A DNA stretch of 60,822 nt, taken from positions 1 to 60,822 of the forward strand of contig JADGHL010000014.1 in NCBI GenBank assembly GCA_019686135.1, given 5' to 3'. Position numbers and translations under genes: made by a program. The notes beneath the pieces were generated by a model. The model searched no databases. It was not told the DNA's origin and saw only the letters and a program-made list of their open reading frames with translations. The stretch is from Myxococcaceae bacterium (GTDB lineage: Bacteria > Myxococcota > Myxococcia > Myxococcales > Myxococcaceae). Positions 18,493 through 26,800 of this stretch are shown here, in pieces. How positions within the stretch are numbered: position 1 is the stretch's first letter; the number at the start of each line of letters is the position of its first letter.

Positions 18493-20961
18493 TCACTGTG
18501 GCTTCGGCTTCGGCACCGCGATGTCGACCACGCGCAGCACGCCGCCCTGCTCGTCGAAGAGGTAGAGCGTCTCGTTGTCGAACGAGACGTCCCTCGGCTC
18601 GCGCAGGCTGTGCAGCGTGCCGGGGACGAACGGCCCGGCGTCCGCGGGGAGCTCGACCGGCTTCCAGGTCCACAGCACGTAGCGTTCGGGCGAGTCCTCG
18701 GGCAGAGTCTGGTCGCCCGGCTCGGCGACGAACAGTCCCTCGGCGGTGATGGCGAATGGGCGGCCGTAGACGTGCTCGAAGTCCAGGACCCGCGCGCTCC
18801 CGGACGGCGTGTTCAACGGCGGCGCCAGGAGGAAACCGCTCGGCAGGGTGAACACGGTGCCGTCGCGGTACATCACCCGCCCGTACACGCGCGTCGGCGT
18901 CTGCATCGCCACCTCGACCGGCTCGCCGGCGGGGAGCTGGATCTGCTTCACCGACCAGCGGTGGCTCTCGTCCAGCCGGAAGTCGAACAGGTTGCGCGAG
19001 GTGACGAGGTAGCCCTGCGCGAGGTCGGTGCCCTCGGGGTTGTCGTTCACCGCCAGCGACCGGATGGGGAAGTTTGGCTCGGGCGTGAGCACCGACACCA
19101 GCGCGTTCATCGGATCGGGCGCGGTCTCGGCGGGCGTCTTGAAGTGCTCGTCGAAGTAGAGGCTGTCGTTCGCGGTCGCCACGAGCTGCGCGTCCGTGCC
19201 CGGTGACTCCGGAATCCGGTACGCGAGGAACGGACCGGACGCGCTCCCGCCGGACGGCCCGGCCAGGCGCACGCCGAACGTCACCTCCGCTTCCGAATCC
19301 GTTCCGCCGTCCGCGTCCTTCGGCGTCACCTGCACCACGTCCGCCGAGGGCAACACGAACAGGCCCTCGCCGTTCTCCACCACGGCGCTCGGGCGCTCCT
19401 GCGGCGGCTGGATGGCCGGGACCATCCCGTAGCCCGGGAACTCCACGGCCACGTAGCGGTCGGTCAGCGCCATCAGCCGCCCGCCGAGACGCGTCACCGC
19501 GGTCGGCGCGCGATCCAGGAACCGCGGCTGCGCGTCGCCGAGCGTGTCGCCCAGCCAGATCTGCCCGTGCGTTCCGCCCACCACCACCAGGCCGTTCACC
19601 GGCGCGCTGGCCACCGCCACCGAGGTGGGGTCGAGCGACGCGGGCGTCTCGTCCACCTCACACGCGCCACCCGACAGCGCGCCCACCACCCGGACCACGG
19701 TCTGCCGCGCGCCCTGTTCGGCGTCGAACGCGCAGAGCACGTCCGCGTGTACGCCTCCGCGCGAAGAGGGCGTCACCAGCTCGGCGCGGCCGCGGCGACA
19801 GGGCTCGCACGAATCGAACGCCGGGGTCACCTCCAGCCCAGTCGGCGTCTCGTTCACCCGGAGCGAGTGGAGGATCCAGTGGTCCGCACCGTCCAGTCCC
19901 TTCGACCGCGTGAGCACCGACCACACGCCGCGATCGGCGCTCACGCCCAGCGACACCGGGCGGCCGGTGTTCCAGGTGGGAGCGATCGGCAGCCACGTCT
20001 CCGGTCCGCTTCCCTCGCAGCCGGAGAAGATGCCCGCGTCGGCCGGTCCGGGGAACGCCCGGGAGGTACAGCGCAGATAGAGGCCCTCGTCCGCCAGCAC
20101 CAGCGGTGCCCGGCGCTTCGCCCACAGCGTGGAGCGGACGTCGCGGACGTTCGGCGTGCCGCCATCCGCCAGCGCCGGCAGCTCGAAGGGGGCGAACGCG
20201 ACGCCGGAGGGACGGAGCACCAGCTCGCCCGCCTCCCGCGCCGGCGAGGCCGCTCCGTCGGGAGCGCGCAGCACCAGGGCAAGCTGCTCCAGCCCCGGCC
20301 CGAGCTGGTTCTTCGCCGGCGCGAACGGCTCGAGCTCGACGGCGCCTGTGAGCCCGGACACGGGCGCGCTCACCGTCTCTGGCCCGGTGCCCGGATCGAA
20401 CGTGCCCTCGACGAAGATGGTGCCGCCGTCCCCATCCAGCCACGCGTGGCCGTCCAGCGCCTCCTCCCCGGACTGGAAGGAGAAGCCACCCGCAGGCTGC
20501 GCCACCGCCTCCGGCACGGGCGCGCCGGGCCCAAGGGTGTGGGCCACGAAGTCCACGCGCTGCAGCGAACGCGAACCGGCGTAGACGAGCTCGAGCGCGG
20601 TGGGTGGCCCGTCGCCTTCGAAGTGGGGGAGTATCGCGGCGATGGGCTGAGTGGGCAGCAGCGGATACAGCCGCGCGGCGCGGCTGAAGTCCAGCTTCGG
20701 CAACGGCGGCGGATCGACGCGCGGGTCGTATTCGCCGAAGAAGATCTCATCCCGCTTGAAAGGCCGGCAGAGATCGTCCACGCCGCACACCCAGGACCCG
20801 ATGCCCTCCGGATCGCGATAGCAGGCGAGATCGCGCGTCTCCGGCGGATCGGCGAACCGGCACGGATAGGCGTTGCCGCCCTCGAGGTGGATGCCGCCTT
20901 CACACGCCACTCCGGCGGCGATCGCCGCGGCCACCGCACCCAACAACCAGGTCCGCTTCAT
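18493..20961 (-). CDS. Large Cys-containing lipoprotein (A' copy of the duplicated pair)
   Basis: 822 residues. Lipobox GVAC with lipidated Cys20, then a short Cys-rich module (YPCRFADPPETRDLACYRD, WVCGVDDLCRPF) and a long beta-rich body of unknown fold, possibly a propeller. The C-terminal part resembles the 913-residue protein at 22708-25449 (compare RDGTVFTLPSGFLLAPPL with RDGTIVSLPSGFVLAGPI, and GRPFAITAEGL with GRPWVVTAEGV). ATG 20961 was chosen because it overlaps the preceding stop in ATGA; ATG 20967 also exists. Last gene of the lipoprotein operon, 34 bp before recF. Confidence 0.8.
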   Translation of the reverse strand: MKRTWLLGAVAAAIAAGVACEGGIHLEGGNAYPCRFADPPETRDLACYRDPEGIGSWVCGVDDLCRPFKRDEIFFGEYDPRVDPPPLPKLDFSRAARLYPLLPTQPIAAILPHFEGDGPPTALELVYAGSRSLQRVDFVAHTLGPGAPVPEAVAQPAGGFSFQSGEEALDGHAWLDGDGGTIFVEGTFDPGTGPETVSAPVSGLTGAVELEPFAPAKNQLGPGLEQLALVLRAPDGAASPAREAGELVLRPSGVAFAPFELPALADGGTPNVRDVRSTLWAKRRAPLVLADEGLYLRCTSRAFPGPADAGIFSGCEGSGPETWLPIAPTWNTGRPVSLGVSADRGVWSVLTRSKGLDGADHWILHSLRVNETPTGLEVTPAFDSCEPCRRGRAELVTPSSRGGVHADVLCAFDAEQGARQTVVRVVGALSGGACEVDETPASLDPTSVAVASAPVNGLVVVGGTHGQIWLGDTLGDAQPRFLDRAPTAVTRLGGRLMALTDRYVAVEFPGYGMVPAIQPPQERPSAVVENGEGLFVLPSADVVQVTPKDADGGTDSEAEVTFGVRLAGPSGGSASGPFLAYRIPESPGTDAQLVATANDSLYFDEHFKTPAETAPDPMNALVSVLTPEPNFPIRSLAVNDNPEGTDLAQGYLVTSRNLFDFRLDESHRWSVKQIQLPAGEPVEVAMQTPTRVYGRVMYRDGTVFTLPSGFLLAPPLNTPSGSARVLDFEHVYGRPFAITAEGLFVAEPGDQTLPEDSPERYVLWTWKPVELPADAGPFVPGTLHSLREPRDVSFDNETLYLFDEQGGVLRVVDIAVPKPKPQ

Positions 20962-21848
20962 GGCCACACCCCCACCAGCGCCGCACCGCCGGCCGAGGGC
21001 ACCAGCGCCACGCGCGGACCGCCCTGCTCGGGAGGTGGCAGGAGGAGGATCCCCGCTCCAATCAACGCCGTCCCCACACCGAGCATCGCCAGCGAGACGG
21101 TCTTCTGTACGCCGAGCGCCTGGTTCTCCGCCTGGTACGCCGCCATCGGCAGGAGATTCTCACCGTGACAGGAGCCGTCGGAAGCGGGCACGCCGGAGGG
21201 AGGACAGAGCTGCTGGTTGAGCACCGCCTGCCGCGAGAGCGCCATCATCCCGACGAAGCCACCACCGACGACGAGGCCCGCACCGCCCGCCATCATCGCG
21301 TACTGGGCCACACGCGAGCGCGGCGGCGGCAGGGGCGATCCGGTGGCCTCGGCCGCGGCATACGGCACCACGGCGATGAGCGTCTGGAGATCGCCCGCGA
21401 GGCGCAGGCTGCGGCCCACCACCGTGCCCTTCACCGTGTCCAGCGTCTGCAGGTTGAGCTGGTACGCGGTGCCGATCTTCGAGAGCGATCCCGTCATCAC
21501 GAACGGCGCACCGAGCAGCTCGCCGAGATCCGTCGCGCACGAAGGCGGATCGCCCGGCCCGCGGGCGCACTGGCCGAGAAGCTGCCGGTTGCGCGCGGCG
21601 GCGACGACCGACTCGATGTCCTTCGAGGAGAGGACCTGGAACAGCGCGCGTTCGGTCAACGAGGAGACCACCGCGTCGGTGACCGCGGCCGCATCGGTCG
21701 GCTCCACGCCCTGGGCTTCGAGCTGACTGACCGCCAGCCGTGGCTTCTCGTCCGCGCGGGTCCGCATCCGGTCCGCCGATGGTGCCTGCGCGAACGCCAG
21801 CGCCGGACACAACCACGCCGCGAGGACCACGCGTCTTCTCAGGTTCAA
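20958..21848 (-). CDS. Exported protein with FlgO/CsgG/TolB-N-like domain and C-terminal membrane helices (B' copy)
   Basis: 296 residues. Start at TTG 21848, with GGGAGAG 7 nt upstream, opening a signal peptide ending near ALAFAQA. The domain that follows (VVSSLTERALFQVLSSKDIE, then GAPFVMTGSLSKIGTAYQLN) resembles myxobacterial proteins related to CsgG/FlgO or the TolB N-domain, which bind envelope partners. Two hydrophobic segments near the C-terminus. Clearly paralogous to the neighbouring 279-residue protein: both share AYQLxLQTLDT and VPxAxxEAT. Stop overlaps the next ATG (20961). Confidence 0.75.
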   Translation of the reverse strand: MNLRRRVVLAAWLCPALAFAQAPSADRMRTRADEKPRLAVSQLEAQGVEPTDAAAVTDAVVSSLTERALFQVLSSKDIESVVAAARNRQLLGQCARGPGDPPSCATDLGELLGAPFVMTGSLSKIGTAYQLNLQTLDTVKGTVVGRSLRLAGDLQTLIAVVPYAAAEATGSPLPPPRSRVAQYAMMAGGAGLVVGGGFVGMMALSRQAVLNQQLCPPSGVPASDGSCHGENLLPMAAYQAENQALGVQKTVSLAMLGVGTALIGAGILLLPPPEQGGPRVALVPSAGGAALVGVWP

Positions 21849-21871
21849 CGTCGGACTCTCCCTTCCCGGCC

Positions 21872-22711
21872 TCACCGCCAGATCCCGACCAACGCCACGC
21901 CGTTCGCCGTGGGCACCAGCGACGCATGCGGCACCGCGCCGCCCGGATCCGCGGGCAGGGTGACGACGCCGGTCGCGATGAGCGCCGCCCCGGCCACCAC
22001 CGCGCCGAGGGCGATGAGCTTGTCCCGGTCGATCGCCTCCTTGCGGCGCTCGTAGCTGGCGAAGGTGTCCAGCGTGCCCGGGAAGCGTTCGCCGCGGAGC
22101 AGCTCGGACTGGAGCGCTGCCTGCTGGCTGAGCGCGGACTGGCCGAGGATGCCTCCGGCGACCACCGCCAGCGCGCCGGCGCCCATCAACCCGTACTGCA
22201 GGACCTTCGACGGCGCGGGAGGCGGCGGCGTGGCGGTCGCCTCCGAGACCGCGAACGGCACCAGCGCCCGGAGGGTGGAGAGGTCCTTCGCCAGCCGGGT
22301 GGCGCGCGCGAGCGTCTGCGCCTTCTGCGTGTCGAGCGTCTGCAGCGTGAGCTGGTACGCCTCGCCGAGGCGCGCCAGCGTGCCAGAGAGGACGAAGCGC
22401 GCGCCCAGCGCCCCCGAGAGCTCGGCGAGGCACGCGCTGCCGTCGTCGCTGCAGCCCAGAAGCTGCTTCTGCCGTTCCATCCCCAGCAGCGTCTGTACCT
22501 CGCGGGCGGAGATGACCTGGTAGTAGCCGCGCGTGCCGATCTCCGAGGCGATCGACTCCGAGAGCGCCCCCGCCACGGTGGGGTCGATCCCGCCCGCGGC
22601 AGAGAGCTCGAGGACGATCAGCTTCGGCGCCTCGCTGGAAGCGGCGACGGCGGGCGCCGCGGCGAGCGCGGCGACGATGGCGCAGGGAACGAGAAGCGTG
22701 CGGCAGCTCAT
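21872..22711 (-). CDS. Exported protein with FlgO/CsgG/TolB-N-like domain and C-terminal membrane helices (B copy)
   Basis: 279 residues, signal peptide ending near APAVAASSEA. Core IASEIGTRGYYQVISAREVQ, GARFVLSGTLARLGEAYQLT and TLDTQKAQTLARATRLAKDL. Two hydrophobic segments at about 165-190 and 230-250. Paralogue of 20958-21848 at an adjacent position, 23 bp apart. The start ATG 22711 overlaps the stop of the large lipoprotein upstream (ATGA), so the A and B proteins are probably made in a fixed ratio and may form a complex in the envelope. Function unknown. Confidence 0.75.
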   Translation of the reverse strand: MSCRTLLVPCAIVAALAAAPAVAASSEAPKLIVLELSAAGGIDPTVAGALSESIASEIGTRGYYQVISAREVQTLLGMERQKQLLGCSDDGSACLAELSGALGARFVLSGTLARLGEAYQLTLQTLDTQKAQTLARATRLAKDLSTLRALVPFAVSEATATPPPPAPSKVLQYGLMGAGALAVVAGGILGQSALSQQAALQSELLRGERFPGTLDTFASYERRKEAIDRDKLIALGAVVAGAALIATGVVTLPADPGGAVPHASLVPTANGVALVGIWR

Positions 22712-25449
22712 GGCGCTCCTTCGCCGTGGCAGTCCGGCACGGTGAATTCGATCACGTCTCCCACCGCGCTGAAGAGGAGCACCCGCTCATCGCCCACGCC
22801 GAGCCGCGCCGAGCCGAGCCCCTGCACCGTCCAGCCGCCCACCTGGTCGCCCTCCGCGAGGAGTTGTTCCCACTGTCCCACCGCCGAATCCGCAGCGGGC
22901 ACGAGCTGGTAGACGCCCTCCGCGGTCACCACCCACGGGCGCCCGCACACGTCCGCGAAGTCCGCCACGCCGACCTCTTCGGCGATCGGCCCGGCGAGGA
23001 CGAAGCCGGAGGGCAGAGAGACGATGGTCCCGTCCCGGAACCCCGCGCGTCCGCGCCCGAAGCGGTCCACCCACACCTTGCGGATCTCCCCGTCCGGAAG
23101 CGACAGCTCCTGCGTGCGCCACTTGCGATCCGTCTCCGCCCAGAACCGCCACGCACGCTCCTGCGTGGCGAGATAGCCGCCGGCGAGCGCGACCCCGCCG
23201 TCTGGCAACGCCGCGGTGGGCGTGGCGGCGAGCGCGACGATCGGATTCCCGGCGAAGGGCGTCAGGCGCAGGTCGAGCGTCACCGCGTCGGTGCCGCCGT
23301 CCATCCCGCCCGGGGCCGGCTGCGGCCCGTTGGCGGCGGCGTCGTCGATCCGCGCGCTCAGCACATGGTCGAAGGCGGTGACGGTGAGGTACCCGCCGTC
23401 GCCGCTCTGGTGCGGGAGGAAGTCGGCGTTGAAAGGCGGCTCGAACTCGTGGACGGTGGTGTCGAGGTACGCCAGAAGGCGTGTGTCCGGGAAGTGCGTG
23501 ACGAGCCCGGCGCGGTGGACCGTCCAGGGCTGGCGCCCGACCGCGGCGACGAACTCGAGGTACTCGTCGACGTCGGCGGGGAACTCGGTGATGCCCAGCG
23601 CGGTGTTCAGCGCGACGCCGCGGTGGAAGACCGGGACGACGTCGTACCCGGTGACGCCGTGCACGAAGAAGTCCGGGCTGCGCGTGAGCGTGAGCGACTG
23701 GGCGTCATCGAGCGCGGTGCCCACGAGAAATTGCCCGTGCCCGCCCACCGACGCCAGCACTCCGCCAGAGAGCGGCGAGGTGCGCAGGTGGTCGAGCGAC
23801 GTGCCGCTCTCCGGGAGGGAAATCGGCGTGGCCACGCACCCGCTCAGCAGGCCGCGGGTGAGCCGGAACGCCGCGGTCGCGCCCTGCACACCCGGCGGCG
23901 CGCACTCCACGTCGATCGCCCCGCCGGAGAGATCCCACGTGCGCAGCGGCATGAACTGGCGGAGCTCCATCTGCGCGTCGAGGCAGGGGTTCTTACAGGG
24001 ACCGAGGAGGACGTCCTGCGGGAGCTGCGCGGGATCGCAGTACTGCCCGCCGCTGGCGATGCGGTTGGAGACGCCCAGCAGCCAGAGGTGGTCGATGGTC
24101 ACGGGGACGAAGCCGCTTTCGTCGATGCTGAGGCTTCGCACCGCCAGCGCACCACCCGGCGGTATCCCGAACTGGTGTTGCGGCGTCGCCCGCAGCTGGA
24201 CCGTCCGATCGCCCGTGCCACCCAGCATCACCGAATTCGCGTCCTTCTCGAAGACGCACATCTCCGGGTTTGCCGGAATCCCCCCGGGTGCGGCCTCGTC
24301 GAGGTGGTAGGCGTAAAAGCCATCCGGCGTGGCGACGATCAACCAGCGCCTCGGGCTGGGCCGCGCGATCGGGTAGGTCCAGCTGATAAAGCTGGTGGCG
24401 TCGAGCAGCTTCGGGTGGGCAAGGTCCTTGGGGAGGTCCAGCGCCTGGGTGCTGACCATGGAGATCAACGTGCCGCCCTGAGCGCCCGGGCTGAAGGCGA
24501 AGCCGGTGAACGGGGTGCGCTCCATCACGCGCAGCTCGCTCGCGTTGACGGGCCACGTCTTGAGCACGACGAGCGAGCCGTCGTCGTTGGCGTGATAGCG
24601 GAAGACCCTGGGGCCGGAGCCATCGTCCCCCAGCGCCACCGGCCCGAGGTTGGTGGTGGCCAGCGAGAACACCTTCCCGGCGAACGTGCCCTGGGCGGAG
24701 ACGAAGCCCGGCTCGGCGTCCGGGTCCGGGTTGCTCTTGTTCGGCTCGCGAGCGCGGACGTGCGCGAGGGTGCTGCTCTTGTCGTTGGAGCGCGGAAACA
24801 CCATCGCCGCCGCGAAGTCCTCGTCCCAGCCGGGCTCAGTGCGGTCCGAGGGAGAGACCGGATCGTCCGGGCCGGCCACGGCCACGAGCGAAGGCGGAGA
24901 CGAGATGAAGCGCGGGTTCACGCGCTGGTAGCCCATGCTCGCGGGCAGCTCGTCCCAGGGGATGGCCTCCGCCGACGGATCCTGGCAGCGCCCGTCGATG
25001 CCACAGCGCCACCCGCCCTCGCAGTCCGGGTCCGCCGCGCACGGCCACGGGCCCGGTTCGCGCGGATGACAGCGGCCGTCGATGCCGCAGCGCCAGCCCT
25101 CGCAGAGCTCGTCCGAGGTGACTCCCGCGTCGACGAGCACCGCGGGCAGGCCTCCGTCGATCGCGCAGGCCCACGCCCCCGGTTCGCGCCGACGGCAAAC
25201 GCCGGAGAGATCGCACCGCCAGGAGGGCGCGCAGTCGTCCGCGCCCTGGACGCACGGAAGCTCCCCCGCGTCCGCGCGGTCGTAGCAGTACCCCTGCACG
25301 CCGCAGTGGAGCCCGAACGGGCACTGTTCGTCCGGGTTCTTCCCCGAGCGATCGCACGCGTAGAAGTTCGGCCCGATCTCCAGCGTGTCGCAGGCGACCA
25401 GGCCGATCCCCGTCAACGCACCGAGCAGGACGAGTGCACGAATCTGCAT
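22708..25449 (-). CDS. Large lipoprotein with N-terminal Cys-rich repeats (A copy)
   Basis: 913 residues. Lipobox LVAC (Cys20), then about 150 residues with four Cys modules of the type WRCGIDGRCHPREPGPWPCA, then a long beta-rich body of unknown fold with blade-like repeats. C-terminal third matches the 822-residue A' protein, which has fewer Cys modules. First gene of the operon 25449-18493; 109 bp separate it from the dnaN stop, so it may have its own promoter or be read from dnaN. Confidence 0.8.
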   Translation of the reverse strand: MQIRALVLLGALTGIGLVACDTLEIGPNFYACDRSGKNPDEQCPFGLHCGVQGYCYDRADAGELPCVQGADDCAPSWRCDLSGVCRRREPGAWACAIDGGLPAVLVDAGVTSDELCEGWRCGIDGRCHPREPGPWPCAADPDCEGGWRCGIDGRCQDPSAEAIPWDELPASMGYQRVNPRFISSPPSLVAVAGPDDPVSPSDRTEPGWDEDFAAAMVFPRSNDKSSTLAHVRAREPNKSNPDPDAEPGFVSAQGTFAGKVFSLATTNLGPVALGDDGSGPRVFRYHANDDGSLVVLKTWPVNASELRVMERTPFTGFAFSPGAQGGTLISMVSTQALDLPKDLAHPKLLDATSFISWTYPIARPSPRRWLIVATPDGFYAYHLDEAAPGGIPANPEMCVFEKDANSVMLGGTGDRTVQLRATPQHQFGIPPGGALAVRSLSIDESGFVPVTIDHLWLLGVSNRIASGGQYCDPAQLPQDVLLGPCKNPCLDAQMELRQFMPLRTWDLSGGAIDVECAPPGVQGATAAFRLTRGLLSGCVATPISLPESGTSLDHLRTSPLSGGVLASVGGHGQFLVGTALDDAQSLTLTRSPDFFVHGVTGYDVVPVFHRGVALNTALGITEFPADVDEYLEFVAAVGRQPWTVHRAGLVTHFPDTRLLAYLDTTVHEFEPPFNADFLPHQSGDGGYLTVTAFDHVLSARIDDAAANGPQPAPGGMDGGTDAVTLDLRLTPFAGNPIVALAATPTAALPDGGVALAGGYLATQERAWRFWAETDRKWRTQELSLPDGEIRKVWVDRFGRGRAGFRDGTIVSLPSGFVLAGPIAEEVGVADFADVCGRPWVVTAEGVYQLVPAADSAVGQWEQLLAEGDQVGGWTVQGLGSARLGVGDERVLLFSAVGDVIEFTVPDCHGEGAP

Positions 25450-25558
25450 GCGGAGTTCGACGTTATCAGGCCCGCGGGGCGACAGCAGACCACCCCGGTC
25501 CGTCAGCCGTTTCGTCGCCGCCTGATTCCGCCGCGGCCCGCTCGGGGCGGCCCGACGC

Positions 25559-26665
25559 TCACACGCGCATCGGCATCACGACGGCGGTGTACGAGCGATC
25601 GCCCGGCGCGTGGAGGACACCCGGGCTGTGCTCGTCACCCAGTTCGAACACCACCTCGTCGGCGTCGACGACGGAGAGGACGTCGGTGAGGTAGCGCGCG
25701 TTAAAGCCGATGTTGAGCTCCGGGCCGCGGTAGACGGCCTCGAGATCGTCCCGGGCCTCGCCCAGGTCCGGGTTGTGGCTGGTGATCCGCAGCGCGTTGT
25801 CCCCCAGTCGGATCTTCACGGCGTTGGATTTGTCGGCGGAGAGCAGCGCGATGCGCCGCAGGCCTTCGAGGAACCGCAGCCGCGGGAGGGTGACCTGCTT
25901 CTCGCCCTCCTTCGGGATGACCCGCTGGTACTCCGGGAACTGCCCGTCGATGAGGCGCATCACCATGGTGAGACCCGGCTTCTTGAAGAGCGCGGAGTTC
26001 TCCGCGAAGCCGAGGTGGCACTCCGCATCCGGCGCTTCGTCGAGCAGCCGCTTGAGCTCGAACAGGCCCTTGCGCGGGATGATCACCCCGCTCTTGAGCT
26101 TGAAGTCGCCGTCCAGCTCACGCTCGATCAGCGCCAACCGATGGCCGTCGGTGGCCACCATGCGGATCTTCCCGCCCTCGCGCGGCTCGAAATACACGCC
26201 GTTGAGGATGTAGCGGGTCTCATCGGTGGAGATGGCGAACTGGGTCTTCTTGATCATCTCGAGGAGGACCCCGCCGTTGACCTTCACCAGCGGCGCGCTC
26301 TCCTCGCGCGGGAGCTTCGGATACTCCTCCGGCGCCATCCCCACGATCTTGAAGTGCGAGGGGCCGGAGGTGATTTCGACATAGTTGTTCTGCAGTCGCT
26401 TGAGCGTGACGAACGGCTCGGGGGCGGTCTGCACGATGTCGAAGACGTACTTGGCCGACACCGTCACCGCGCCCGGCTTCATCACCTCCGCCGGGTGCTC
26501 GGAGACGATGCCGATGTCCAGGTCGAACGCGGTCACCGTCACGCCACTCTTGCTGGCGTTGATGAGCACGTTCGCCAGAATGGGCATGGTGGTCTTGCGT
26601 TCGACGATGCCCTGCGCCCGGTAGAGCGCCTTTTTCAGCTCGTCGGCGGCAATCTTGAATTCCAT
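25559..26665 (-). CDS. dnaN: DNA polymerase III beta subunit (sliding clamp)
   Basis: 368 residues. DnaN forms the ring dimer that tethers replicative polymerase and other repair factors to DNA. Typical features: MEFKIAADELKKALYRAQGI at the start, TTMPILANVLI, the central YILNGVYFEP and ATDGHRLALIE, and the C-terminal YTAVVMPMRV. ATG 26665 was chosen to begin with MEFKI, with GGGAG about 8 nt upstream; an in-frame start 7 codons earlier is less likely. dnaA is not in the window: a Cys-rich lipoprotein gene lies upstream. Confidence 0.97.
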   Translation of the reverse strand: MEFKIAADELKKALYRAQGIVERKTTMPILANVLINASKSGVTVTAFDLDIGIVSEHPAEVMKPGAVTVSAKYVFDIVQTAPEPFVTLKRLQNNYVEITSGPSHFKIVGMAPEEYPKLPREESAPLVKVNGGVLLEMIKKTQFAISTDETRYILNGVYFEPREGGKIRMVATDGHRLALIERELDGDFKLKSGVIIPRKGLFELKRLLDEAPDAECHLGFAENSALFKKPGLTMVMRLIDGQFPEYQRVIPKEGEKQVTLPRLRFLEGLRRIALLSADKSNAVKIRLGDNALRITSHNPDLGEARDDLEAVYRGPELNIGFNARYLTDVLSVVDADEVVFELGDEHSPGVLHAPGDRSYTAVVMPMRV

Positions 26666-26745
26666 CGCACCTACTCCCGCGGGCACCGGACAACTGGTTG
26701 AAAAGACAGGGTGATGTAGCCCGCTGCGTCTGTTCCGTCAAACAG

Positions 26746-26785
26746 GGACGGCCGGCCCCAAAGGCCGCTCAGGGGCCGGTCGTCC
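26746..26785 (-). terminator. Strong hairpin between the Cys-rich lipoprotein gene and dnaN
   Basis: GGACGGCCGGCCCC (26746-26759) pairs with GGGGCCGGTCGTCC (26772-26785), a 14-bp stem with one G-T pair and a 12-nt loop. It follows the stop of the minus-strand gene at 26801 and precedes dnaN. No U-run follows on the minus strand, so termination would be imperfect or factor-assisted. Confidence 0.45.
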
Positions 26786-26800
26786 GCTGCCGGCGTTCCG

